Shown piece by piece: positions 11,421 through 21,951 of a stretch of DNA of 64,000 nucleotides (position 1 is its first letter; each line of letters starts with the position of its first letter). The stretch spans positions 124,001 through 188,000 of the forward strand of contig VXIS01000058.1 in NCBI GenBank assembly GCA_008704415.1, read 5' to 3'. The notes under the pieces are model-generated. The model was not told the origin of the DNA, did not search any database, and worked only from the letters and a program-made list of their open reading frames with translations. Position numbers and translations under genes: made by a program. This DNA comes from Sphaerosporella brunnea (taxonomy: Eukaryota; Ascomycota; Pezizomycetes; Pezizales; Pyronemataceae).

Positions 11421-13473
11421 GTTGGTGGTGGCTTTTCCTGAGTAATATCTAGTGGGCTGGTAGCCGTAATTTCGCTGTAGCTCACAGCTGCTGGTAGGTA
11501 TCGATATTGTAGCGGATTATGTTCTGTGTCTGACGTGCTGGGCTCCTCGATTGCTCTCTGTTTCGATTTCCTCGTACTTTGTCCTCACTTGGATGATCTC
11601 CTGTTCTTGTGGCAGAACATTCTCGTGGCAATCACAGGCTAATGACGTCACACTGAGACGATCAGTTTAGCGCTCGGTAATAGGCGTGACAGGAAAATAG
11701 AAAGTTTATTGTAACGGCAGATGATGGGGGAGACCAGTCAGACGGCCGCGGCGGCGGCTATGGCGGAAGTGCCGCAGCGGGCGCTATCCGCGAATAGGGC
11801 CGCCGCCTCCGCCCTAGCACATCAACGAAATACTGAAATTATGAACTAAAGGAGATGTACCCCGACTTTGATCATGTCTGGACCACCTTTATTGCGAATT
11901 TCGGCGACGCAGGGCCCGCCTGAGCTCCCCGGGCTCGTCTAGGCGCCGGCATGCGCAGTCATGGCTGACCTGGATGACTGCCTCCCCCCCCCCCCCCGAC
12001 TCGCCAAAAGACTTCACCACCCGAGCCACACACATTTTTTTTGGTATTGTAGCATCGCTCATACATCACCAAACGAAATGCGAGGCGAACGTGGGCAATC
12101 TCAGGAATGCACCTTTCGCAAATCACAACAAACAGCCTTACAAAGCCCACCCATAAGCGCGTCAGAGAATTTTAAATTACATCAGTAGGGGGGGGGGGGG
12201 GTGGGGGTGTAGAAATAATTGAGGAGGGAGCGACGGCTGTATTGAGCTGATGATCTATATACGACCCAGGAGACGGGCGCCCTATTTATTCAGGCGCCCT
12301 CGCCTCTCTATCCTCTAGAGAAGACATAAACCCTCGCTACATATTGCAGTGTTGTGTCAACACGTCACCTTCTTTTATCAATGACGCTGTTAGACTCCTT
12401 ATCAGGAGTCCCAACAGGGGGGGCAGAATTGAGAGGAGGAGAACAATGAAAGCTGCGAAAATGGATGATACACAGTGACTCACTCGCTTCGAGAAATCTG
12501 ACGGCTAGCCATAAATTTTGGGATGGCCTGGAAGGGAGATAGGTTATGGTAATTGTGTCTACGGGGCTGGCACCGGTGCCGGCGGGGAAGTCATAGATAG
12601 TCTGCCTGGGGATAACTTGATTTTTCTACCCCACCGCCACCGTCCCAAGATCTCTCCGGAGCGGTTCAGTCACCGAACAATGCTGTTCGTATTCGCGGGG
12701 CTGGGTCAAGGGCAAACCTCGGTAATAGAGTAAAGCGGGTGAGAACGATGTTTTGGATTATGTAATCCAGAAGCCGCATGTATAGCCAGCGAATGGCCGG
12801 CTTGAGTTGAAGGGTCTTTTGTTATGAGGGAGGGTGAAGCTGTTCCCCCACCTCCCCCTGCCAGAACGTTGAAGCATAGCTCTCGACTATCTTTTTCTGG
12901 CTTGCAGAAATTTGTCATAGCTATTGTTTCTAACCGCAGGCGGAATTGAGTGGTGCAATACATTTGCAGGCCAAATGCGCTTCGAATTTTCCCAGAGGAC
13001 TGATGATAGGGCTCTTGCGGCTGTAAACCCTTAAAGCTGAGTTACCTTACCCAGCTTTCGAGGAGGGCTTGGGCCTTAGTGTGGCTGGGCGATTGATCTG
13101 TCGAATGGTTTTCTAGGGCTTGCCCTTTTTTGACTACAAGCTTTATCTTAGTTTGGATTTATGTCGCCAGTAAAAGTTAGACGTCGGCGGCCGGACCAAC
13201 CATGGGCTATTCATAGATAGTCCCGGCGGTATCAGGACCAGCCGTATTTACCGCCTCTGGGAGGATTTCATAGTCAAACGGTTGGTATTCGATCTATTGG
13301 AAAACCTGAGAAAATTCGAGGAGACCTGAACTGAACTTGCAACGGGCCGGACTCTGAAGTAAGTAAGGTCTTCTCCACACCACATCCATCCCGAAAAAAA
13401 AATGAAAATGAAAATGAAAAAAAAAGTTCGTGCACATTCTGGGCGGGCGTCGAATCAGAAACAAACATTCGAG
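11421..13473. other. 2-kb spacer with homopolymer runs
   Basis: Includes the likely promoter of the ATP-grasp gene, a GC-rich block of GCGGCGGC type at about 11745-11815, a C-run at 11984-11998, a G-run at 12188-12200, and an AAAATG-type A-rich stretch at 13396-13425. ORFs here (60-85 codons) overlap on both strands and lack domains. Nothing is supported as a gene. Confidence 0.4.
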
Positions 13474-14909
13474 TCAAGAAACGCCATAAACAAACTCCGA
13501 AACCAGAGATTGGAGCTCGCAGATATCAGCCCAAAAGCACCTTATGTGCTCTTCGTCCATAAGATCGATACGGTTATCATTCCACTTGTACAAACAGTTC
13601 CAGACAACCTTCCTGTACCTCAATCCAACCATTCCACAAAGTTCGTCAACCGCTGTCTGCAAGGCTTGCGGGCTGTCTTTTATGGAGTCAAGCGGACGCT
13701 TTCGGCCCACTTGAAGTAGGATGAGGCCTAGGGAATAGACTTCGCGGTTCTGGCAACCGAACTGATGCTGGTTGGTCGCGCCCGAGAAAGAGACGGTGAG
13801 GTGAGGAGTCCACGTGGGCTTCAGGCTACCGTGGTTCTTGACAAACCGAATAGTGTCAAGAGTCCAATCTCGAAGCCAAGGCGAGGAATAATGGAGGAGA
13901 ACGGAGTGTGTAAGGTTCAGGGCGATTTGATAGCAGTCCCCTGGTATGAGATTGGACAACATGTTTGCCAGGGAAGTGATGGAGTCGGCAGTGGTGTCAA
14001 CTTTGCGCCGCAGGACGAAGCCGGAATCAGAGCCACTATTCGGAGCCGGGAAAAATCGCTCATATGGGTTGCTTAGAGGCAATAGCTCTTTGCAAAGGGT
14101 GGCGCATGGCTCGGAGATGCCAATGCAAGGGATGTTCGCGTTTGGGGCTTTACCGTCATTGCGGGCGAAAACAAGATGTACGACGGAGTCTTCAGAGTCT
14201 GTGCAGGCGTCTTTGTGAGTAGTGCTGGTCATCAAAAACGAAAACTGCTTTCCTTCCGTGGGAGAACTGGCTTGGGTGTTGAAGTCTAACCGGAGATGAA
14301 GTGAATGGCAGTTACATTGCAGCATCGGAAAATTGCACAGAATGCCGTGAAGCTGGTTGGAGGCGTTTTTAGTTTCTTGTATGGTTCTCGAATTGAGGTT
14401 GTTCTTTTGGAGTGTCGAAGGACTCTGTTTTTCCTGTCGAGGATCGATTCCTGACCGGCTCGTGCCTGAAATTTTGCGATTAATCTGGCAAATCATGGCA
14501 GTTTGTAGTCCTCTATTGCATGCAAGCATGTCCTGATAAATAGAGTCGAGCTTTTTGGTTGGGCTCTCAGTTGGGCTGTTGAGGCTCAGCCGGAGCCTTT
14601 TTCTCCGCGATAGCTTAAGTGGTTCACGGACGTCTTGGCCTTGCACACCAACCACACCAAACTGGCATGAATTAGAAATTGTATTGATTGAATAATTTGG
14701 GACAAAATACGTACAGTGCTTTTAATCAGCTTCCTAACGGGCGACTCCTCAGATTCCGACAATTCAAGAAGGGTCTCCTCATATTTCCGCGTTGCTTCGT
14801 TGAATCCTTCGATGCAGAAGAGTATGGGCTCAAAGGATTGCCTTAAACGAGCTTGCCAGGGGAAGCAAGCCACTGCAACATGCTTTGCTCCATACTCCGT
14901 CAGATCCTC
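13474..14909 (-). pseudogene. DUF7580-family protein, 5' part missing
   Basis: Fungal protein of the DUF7580 type, an NLR-associated or HET-like family with a degenerate kinase-like C-terminus whose role is unknown. Two coding segments (14909-14715 and 14661-13474) join through a 53-nt intron (GTACGT...CATGCCAG) to give LIKST|FGVVGVQG and an open frame of about 460 codons. Family features are the basic PLKLSRRKRLRLSL stretch and the C-terminal EVYSLGLILLQVG block followed by GLRYRKVVWNCL. No ATG exists in the first segment; its open frame begins at a splice-acceptor-like CTTGGCAG/AGG. The expected N-terminal helices are absent. The 5' end overlaps the opposite-strand NLR gene, so the gene appears cut at about 14.86-14.91 kb. 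It may instead have an upstream exon I could not find. Confidence 0.6.
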
Positions 14910-17294
14910 TGCCAAGATGAAAGCTTATTTTATCACTTTCAGCATGAATACGAGCGACACAAACACCTTTGCCGAGAGCAACAAGGCCAAGGCCAGTTGA
15001 AGATACCTTTTGAATCATTGAAGCGGATCATCCGCTCCGTCGCCTGCTACATGACAGAAAAAGAGCTCTATCTCATCGTGGATGGAATAGACGAGTCCGC
15101 TTCCCAAGACCGGCTGGATATAATCAATCTTTTATTCAGTCTTCGCTCGAACAGTTACTCCAAAGTCAAAGTGTTGGTTGCCAGCCGACCGCTACCGGAA
15201 TTGACCTCAGTCAGCGGAACTCCCGCCTATTCAAGATTGGCTCTCTTTGATCACCCTGGGATGAAGAGGTTTACATTGGAACTCTTTCAACATAACACCC
15301 TGTGGAGCAATATGCGACAAGTCACTGAAGCAATACGTCTGAAGGCTGATGGATGTTTTATCTCGACAGTGCTACTAAAAAAACAACTTCTCCTGTTTAT
15401 TGAACAGGGTGGGCACGAGCACGAGTACCTTGAGTTTCTAAACAACATTCCGAACGGTCTCGAACCACTTTACAGATTCATGCTGTCGCGAGTATCTCTC
15501 CGAATTGGACTTGGACTTTTCGAGCTGGTGATGTGTGCTGCTCGGCCTCTCACACTTTTCGAGCTCCAGCATGCGCTTACCATCGAAGTGGACTCTGAAG
15601 AAAGGATCTTGTCAAATGAAGTGTTCGAGGAGAGTTTAATCACTACAAGTATGGTCATCGACTGGGGATGCGGCCTTTTGAAAATCCATAGTCTTGGCGG
15701 GGGTATGATAGTCTCCTCCTTGGCCCTTATTCTTGCAGCTGACGCGGGCAAAGTTGAAGTTGTCAGAACACGACACAGCACCGTTCTCGAATTCATGCTC
15801 TCTGATGGAAAGATAAAGGACTCTAACGCTCATATGGCCATGGCCACTGTTTGTATTCGTTACCTCGCGATTTGCTCCTCCTATGTTATGCCGCGCGATG
15901 GATCGCCGCAGGTACCGATGTTTTGGCTGGGGGAGCAATTCGAATCCTATGCCCGGTTCCTTGACAAGAGGCCCTTTATCAACTATGTTCTGAGGTATTC
16001 CCAGGATCACGTCGACCAATGTCCAAAAGAGTCCAACCACGCGCTCTTAACAAGACTTTCCGAACTCTGTCAACGCCTCACTGTGGACAACGCGGCAACA
16101 TACCTGCTCGGTAACTGGCTCACCTCTATCTTCAAAGTACGGCTTCCAATCACCGGCCTGGGCACGGCCGGCGAGCGCTTCAGAGCCAAACTATTATGGC
16201 ATGCGGCCAGTGCAGGTCTCCCTGGAGTAGTCGACGCATTATTGATAACCGGGGCTCAGCCAGAGCTCCAGTTGTATGACGAAACTCCTTTGATTGTGTC
16301 TGCCAGGAAGGGACATTTGACTACAGTACAGCTGCTGCTCCGGAAGGACCTAAACGTGGACACTCGAACTGATGAAAGCAAAGCGCGAAGGTTCAAACTG
16401 ACTGCCTTGCACATGGCCGTACTCCATGGCCACGAGGACGTGGTTCGATTGTTTCTCGACAGCGGAGCCGATATTGAGACTGAGAACGACCAGGAAGAGA
16501 CAAACCTACACCTAGCCGCTAAAAACGGCCATGAGAACGTTGTCCGATTGCTTCTCGACCGCGGAGCCGATATTGAGGCTAAGAACTACGGGAAAGAGAC
16601 AGCCATACACCTAGCCGCTAGCAACGGCCATGAGAACGTTGTCCGGTTGCTTCTCGACCGCGGAGCCGATATTGAGACTGAGAACGACCAGGAAGAGACA
16701 GCCCTACACCTAGCCGTTATAAACGGCCATGAGAACGTTGTCCAGTCGCTTCTCGACCGCGGAGCCGATATCAAGGCTAAGGACCACTGGGGAAAGGCAG
16801 CCCTACACCTAGCCGCTAACAACGGCCATGAGAACGTTGTCCAGTCGCTTCTCGACCGCGGAGCCGATATCAAGGCTAAGGACCACTGGGGAAAGGCAGC
16901 CCTACACCTAGCCGCTAACAACGGCCATGAGAACGTTGCCCGGTTGCTTCTCGACCGCGGAGCCGATATTGAGGCTAAGAACTACGGGAAAGAGACAGCC
17001 ATACACCTAGCCGCTAGCAACGGCCATGAGAACGTTGTCCGGTTGCTTCTCGACCGCGGAGCCGATATTGAGGCTGAGAACTACCGGAAAGAGACAGCCC
17101 TACACCTAGCCGCTAGCAACGGCCATGAGAACGTTGTCCGGTTGCTTCTCGACCGCGGAGCCGATATTGAGGCTAAAAACCGTCAGGGGCAAACAGCCTT
17201 AGCTCTAGCTACCCTTTCCAATCGATGGCTGGACACCAGGAGCGCAATGTGTGAGCTACTTATTGCACGCGGAGCCACACCGAGTAGTATTTAG
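14880..17294 (+). CDS. NACHT-ankyrin NLR-like protein lacking the P-loop
   Basis: Fungal NOD-like receptor relative, 804 residues from the ATG at 14880. The same frame is open from 14853 by a TTG. The order is: the second half of a NACHT domain (SILRQILCQDESLFYHF, then Walker B ELYLIVDGIDES at residues 62-73, then VLVASRPLPEL as sensor region), a winged-helix/linker part with ARPLTLFELQHAL at roughly 220-240, then about 11 ankyrin repeats to the end. Walker A (GKxGSGKST) should precede the first residues and is not present in any frame of 14500-14880. The protein therefore cannot bind NTP in the normal way unless an exon lies further away. NLRs of this type trigger immune or incompatibility cell death. 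This copy is probably 5'-truncated, though its frame of more than 800 codons is intact. Confidence 0.75.
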   Translation: MLCSILRQILCQDESLFYHFQHEYERHKHLCREQQGQGQLKIPFESLKRIIRSVACYMTEKELYLIVDGIDESASQDRLDIINLLFSLRSNSYSKVKVLVASRPLPELTSVSGTPAYSRLALFDHPGMKRFTLELFQHNTLWSNMRQVTEAIRLKADGCFISTVLLKKQLLLFIEQGGHEHEYLEFLNNIPNGLEPLYRFMLSRVSLRIGLGLFELVMCAARPLTLFELQHALTIEVDSEERILSNEVFEESLITTSMVIDWGCGLLKIHSLGGGMIVSSLALILAADAGKVEVVRTRHSTVLEFMLSDGKIKDSNAHMAMATVCIRYLAICSSYVMPRDGSPQVPMFWLGEQFESYARFLDKRPFINYVLRYSQDHVDQCPKESNHALLTRLSELCQRLTVDNAATYLLGNWLTSIFKVRLPITGLGTAGERFRAKLLWHAASAGLPGVVDALLITGAQPELQLYDETPLIVSARKGHLTTVQLLLRKDLNVDTRTDESKARRFKLTALHMAVLHGHEDVVRLFLDSGADIETENDQEETNLHLAAKNGHENVVRLLLDRGADIEAKNYGKETAIHLAASNGHENVVRLLLDRGADIETENDQEETALHLAVINGHENVVQSLLDRGADIKAKDHWGKAALHLAANNGHENVVQSLLDRGADIKAKDHWGKAALHLAANNGHENVARLLLDRGADIEAKNYGKETAIHLAASNGHENVVRLLLDRGADIEAENYRKETALHLAASNGHENVVRLLLDRGADIEAKNRQGQTALALATLSNRWLDTRSAMCELLIARGATPSSI
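16491..17183 (+). repeat. seven near-identical 99-bp ankyrin units
   Basis: Tandem in-phase units of 99 bp inside the NLR, each coding a 33-residue ankyrin repeat of the type xETALHLAAxNGHENVVRL then LLDRGADIEAKN. Units differ mostly at the start (QEET, GKET, WGKA) and at a few helix positions (K/S/I/N before NGHEN; R versus QS after VV). Two adjacent units with WGKA are almost the same base for base. The nucleotide-level similarity indicates recent duplication or conversion. Confidence 0.95.
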
Positions 17295-19426
17295 TTACCT
17301 CTTTGGTACTGTCAACGTAAGACCCCATCCACACCCCACACCTACAAGGAGGAAGGAGGTTTGCTGACTTCTACTTGGTGTTTAAAGGGTCTATGTCTTC
17401 TTTTTTTTTTTCTTCTTGTAGTTATTCTCTTTTCATATATGTTCCGCGTCAGCAAGTAAATCACTTTGTCAAGAGACCAACCCCCTCGGCAAGGGGATTA
17501 CGTTCTGATGAGGCCGCCTACTTGCCTAAGAGACCTGATCCGCTGGCAAGTGGTGCACTTGCCGACCAGATATATATGGTCTCCAGATTTGCGCTAGGAA
17601 AGTGGGGGCGAGCTTGAGGGGGGCGGCGAAGCGTCGCTTGGCCAGTCTGGGCACAGTGTCTTTGAAAGCGCGGTTCTAGAATTACAGGAGAATCTCTGTG
17701 GAACAATCGTTTACGACACGTACTTGATATAACTGTTCCATACGGCCGACCAATGTTCCCATCGGCCAACGGGGCCCACCAATTACCGACGAAACACAAC
17801 ACAACAACTCCAGAATAGGCTCAAAATCGGAGATGTATCCAACTCTCTTCTACTCAAGATACTCGTAAATTCCTATGGGAATCCAAGTCCATCAACGGAT
17901 CTTGTGCTTGCTCCGTGCAGGGGGGTCAATCTCTCCCTCCCAAAATCACCCAAGTGAAGCTTTGTGTGGTTGAATTTATGGCCACTTTTTCGACGGGTCT
18001 CTCTGATGTCTGGTGTTGACGTTACTGCAAAATTTCGGTCTTCACCTGGTGGGCTGGATAGCCCCACTGGCCAATGGGGCGAATTGGTTGGGAGGATAGA
18101 ACATGTTCAAATTCAACAACAGACGGTTAACTTTAGACCTGCCAGTTTAAACGGCCATCTACCCAGAACCACACGTTTAACCATTTAATGCATTCGTTTG
18201 TCTGTTAAATGTTTAAAGTTAAGTTGGTATTCAATATTTACACAACCTGATGAACATGCGATGTCACTCGCATCACACAATGTCACTCGTACTAGGCCTT
18301 GCAGTCATGGGTGATGAGTTTTTTACAAAGCTGTATCTCTGCTGGGTGTAGACTATAGTCTCTGGTACCAAGCCACTTTTCCGTGCTGAGGTTTTTTGTT
18401 TTGTTTGTAATCAGGTTTATTGTCGCGAACGATCATGACAGACCCACTACACGTCCCCGCCCATATCCTGTCCGCCCCCCCCTCATTGATGCTATCTCAT
18501 GGTTCAACTGCGGCCACCCAAGGAAAAGTGTAAAAGAAGACAACGAAAAGAAAAAAAACAAGCCGTAACAACAGAAAAGAAAGCCATGGCCACCTGGGCC
18601 GAATCACTCTTCCCCCCCTCCGATTTTCCTCCCCAATGGATGACGACGATTCATCTTCCTCTGCCACGGATTGACCAACCTTAGCATCTCGCAGAAACCG
18701 CAGGATATGCGGGGGGGGGGTGGCTTTCTCATCCCGAAATAGACCGCCAAGTTCCAATCCCCGCCAGCGCTTTCTCCACCGAGCGCCGAAGTGCGCCGAA
18801 TCTGTGGAAGCCAGCCAGCCACCTGTCGCCGCTTGCCACAGAGAGACAAAACAAAAGACCAACACGCGCGTCGGAGTTCCCTCTTGCGAAGCTTTTATTT
18901 TTTTATTTTTCTTCCCCCTTGAGATAGGGGTGCTGTGGTTACATGCCCGGTGGGTGAGTTCGATAATACACGGGATGCCAGCAGCGCCGTTCTTCTCCTG
19001 CCTGAGAGCCGGCCGAAAGCCAGTCTTCTCGCGCAGAGCGTAGGGCTTTGGCGGGATCCATTGCCTGGTGGCGTCCGTGGCTACGAGCTCCTGACGCCTT
19101 CCCCTTCAGGTTCGTGCTGAGGTTCGCCATGGCGTGGCATGTATGTTTCGGCGAGGCAACAGCAGCCGGCCGCTCATGCCTCGGTGGTTGCGAGTAGCTT
19201 ATCATATAGAACGTCGAAGAATGGGAGCCTTCCCGTCTCCCCAGTATTGCCCGGTAGCGAGGATTTTGTACAGACAATCTGCCAGCCTAAAAAACCAGCG
19301 GGGACTCATCGCCGCGTGGCTCCGCCAAGTTTTGTAAAGCTTACTCCCAGAGGGCCGGCCTGTCGACCAAGCGATTTACAGTACCAGTGCTAGGACAAAA
19401 AGAATGGGGAAAAGTCACAATTTTCC
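17295..19426. other. 2.1-kb spacer
   Basis: No supported gene. It holds the NLR 3' flank with T-runs, a small hairpin GGCAAGTG-gtg-CACTTGCC near 17541, an AT-rich block around 18100-18240 with partly mirrored TTAACTTTA/TTAAAGTTAA words, and a G-run at 18711-18720. ORFs up to 122 codons at 18497-18865 overlap in several frames and are low-complexity. Confidence 0.4.
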
Positions 19427-19680
19427 TAGTTTTACAGCTAAACCACTCACTTTCCACCACCTTACCAAAAAATCACTATTTGGTCCAAAAAAAAACTTAC
19501 CGCTGGCCGGGAAAGTAGAAAAAAACACATGAAACTCAATCTCCGAAGAATCCGAAAAAAAAAAAAAAAAGAGAGAAAAATTGTAGGTGCTATGAGCTGG
19601 GAGGCGGTGTTGAGAGCTTTTCGGAAGGCGATTTTGTATGGGGCCCCATACAAAAAAAAAAAAAAAAGGTGACTCGACAA
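19427..19680. repeat. dispersed repeat R1, copy B
   Basis: Second copy of the sequence at 5993-6212. It is longer because it carries poly(A) expansions at about 19556-19570 and 19653-19667. It contains the palindrome TGGGGCCCCA within TGTATGGGGCCCCATACA, where copy A has mismatches. No ORF is shared beyond short conceptual matches. Confidence 0.55.
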
Positions 19681-19957
19681 CGGCCTTTGCACACTCTGCC
19701 AGCTCGCCACGCAACACAACACAAAAACACCTTTTATTCTCAATCCGCCACCGGAAATGAAAAAAAAAAATTCAAGATATTCATTTCGCGTTTTGCATGG
19801 CGGAGCAAATTTACAAATTGCGTGGTGTTGGTCTCAACAACGAGCGCTTTTGGCGGTGAAAACGCAAATTTCCCATTATTTTTGTCCTGTGAACTGTACC
19901 TACAATGTGCCAACATTTACGCTAAACAGCACACGCAAATCGTTCTGGCGCCTATAC

Positions 19958-19960
<3 letters not shown>

Positions 19961-19989
<29 letters not shown>
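19961..19989. repeat. (GATA)n microsatellite
   Basis: Seven tandem GATA units plus a partial, 45 bp before the MITE at 20034. Confidence 0.95.
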
Positions 19990-20033
19990 GCAGATAGACG
20001 CGTACAGTTCCCTGACTGTCTGTCATTATGGCG

Positions 20034-20285
20034 TACCGTATTATCTCACTTAAGAGTCACACCCCTAATCAGGCAATTTTCACACTAATCAGGAATTTTT
20101 TCGACGTTTAAGGCTCCAAACGCTCGAAATCAGGCCATCTTTGATTTTCGCCAGCAAAAAGATTACTTAAAGCGCCTCAAAATCGCACATAGAAAATATT
20201 TCATACATTTTGGAGTGAGTTGAAAACTCGCTGGCACGCGCCAAGACCGATTAAATGTGTGACTCTTAAGTGAGATAATACGGTA
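20034..20285. mobile_element. MITE with 29-bp perfect inverted ends
   Basis: A 252-bp element whose ends are exact inverted copies over 29 bp, beginning TACCGTATTATCTCACTTAA and continuing GAGTCACAC. It has no coding capacity. It sits between direct repeats: if the ends are taken as CCG...CGG (20036-20283) the flanks TATGGCGTA (20027-20035 and 20284-20292) are a perfect 9-bp duplication. If TA is part of the ends, the duplication is TGGCG. The first reading suggests a Mutator-like origin. A TA-duplicating Tc1/mariner origin cannot be excluded. Confidence 0.9.
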
Positions 20286-20775
20286 TGGCGTATCTCCTGG
20301 ACCGTAGCGGGTTTCTGGACCACAATGTTCGACCGCATGGCAACGAGCGGAGAAGAAAAAAAAGAGGGCAATGGAGCCAGATGAAATGATACTTGTACGG
20401 GTAGAGAATAATCCTATTTGAGAAAAAAAAAATGAAATTTTGTGGTGGTGGATCGTGCTGAAAATGACCCACCCCGGGACCGGGCATTTTCAGCCCTTCC
20501 CCCACCTTATGGTGCGCACCGATCAACACCGGGCCATCTTGAACGCTTTGCAACGTGTGGAACTTGAAAAAAAAAAAAAAAAAAAAACGTGCGCTGATTA
20601 TTTCCGCACGACTGTAAGCAAAATAACTCTCTTCCCACGGATCTTTCCATTTTTCTGCTGCTTTGGTGGTCCATCTGGGCGGTTGGTCAAACATCGGGCC
20701 GAAAAATAAATATCAATTCTACAGCGGTCACCAAGCAATACCACCGCATGCAATAGCTTGCACTGGGCTTTACTC
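20286..20775. other. spacer between MITE and MULE
   Basis: Contains a poly(A) run of about 19 nt at 20568-20586 and no supported gene. Confidence 0.4.
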
Positions 20776-21951
20776 TAACGGCAAACCTTTGAAATACCCC
20801 CCATTTTGAAACGTGCCACCGAAATACCCCCGGCGGCGTGAATCCTCCAAAATGCCCCTCCATTCAACCGAGTACCCCGCCGTGTCGCCGCAACTCAAAT
20901 TCGCCGCAACTCAAATTCGCCGCTTGTCAACTCAGGCAATTTTTTCAAGTTTTAACCTCATCGACGCGCCCCTACAAGTGGTACTTCTGGCACATCTTGA
21001 CAGCTTCGCTTGTTGTGTCCGACTTCACCGCATTGCCCACATCGCTGTGGCGCATGATCCGGAAGATCGACTGGCGCACCTACAGCTGCTGCGCGAGCAA
21101 CAGCTCTGGCCTCGTTCTTCTTCCTCTGTCTTTCGCCCTTTCTCAGACGCCGTTGTTTAGGCCGTCCGCGTGGCTTTTGCTGTAACGGGGGGCTCGCAAT
21201 CAGCGCATACATCCAGATGATCCACTGACACCGGAAGTAGATTAGTGCTGTAGGTGTCTCGATATGTTTGAAGACTGAAGAACTCTGGAATATAGTCACG
21301 GGGATGAAGATTGTCGTTGGTAGAACACATCGCAGCCACATCTGGGAGGATGGAATGCTTCGCGACGCCTCAGGCTCTGCACCCACGCAAGTGTGTTTTT
21401 CCTTGACCGTTGCAACGACTGCGCACTCCTTTTTGCTGTTCCAGCTGGCCCGGATGCCGAACGAGGCTATTTGCAGCGCATGCCAAAACCACTCGCTTCC
21501 TGCAGCGATATGTCAGTCTGGGACACCGCTACACTAACAGAGCACTGACAGCCAGCAGCCGGCTAGCCTGCTACTTACTTGTCGCTCTTGACAGTTCTTG
21601 TCTGAAACTTGTCTGCAATTGCCCAGTCGGCAACCGCTTGCTTGAACAGCAGCAAGCTGTCAAACTCCTCGCCTTGCTGCACAACCATCCTGGGGCGCGA
21701 GAGGGTACGTAGATGTGTTGGTGGTGGTGGTGGTGGTGGTGGTGAGCGTTGTGGAAAGGGCGGGGGGAGGTTGACCGCGCGACGTAACAATCACTCGCTA
21801 CACAGGTTGCGCTACGAAGGGGAGCGGCCAGTGTTGCGGCGACACGGCGGGGCACTCGGTTGGAAGCAGGGGCATTTTGGAGGATTCACGCCGCCGGGGG
21901 TATTTCGGTGGAACTTTTCAAAATGGGGGGTATATCAAAGGTTTGCCGTTA
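20776..21951 (-). mobile_element. Mutator-like element 1 (non-autonomous)
   Basis: A 1176-bp element bounded by inverted repeats of about 120 bp (20776-20895 and 21832-21951), more than 90% alike by eye, starting TAACGGCAAACCTTTGA and carrying TACCCCCC blocks. Long inverted ends plus MuDR-type coding remnants identify a MULE. I do not see a clear 9-bp duplication at the flanks, so it may have eroded or resulted from a rearrangement. Confidence 0.85.
20958..21688 (-). pseudogene. MULE transposase remnant without DDE core
   Basis: Reads outward from the ATG at 21688. The MuDR/FAR1-type N-terminal domain is visible (GEEFDSLLLFKQAVADWAI..KFQTRTVKSDK), a probable intron with GTAAGT follows, then the FGIRASWNSKKE..HTCVG segment typical of the zinc-binding half. 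The sequence then jumps to the C-terminal region: DYIPEFFSLQTYRDTY..LLPV, basic RGRPKQRRLRKGE, and a zinc knuckle CGQCGEVGHNKRSC near 21010-21060. The DDE catalytic core and SWIM finger are missing, and the pieces lie in different frames. It is an internal-deletion derivative, inactive as a transposase. Confidence 0.8.
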
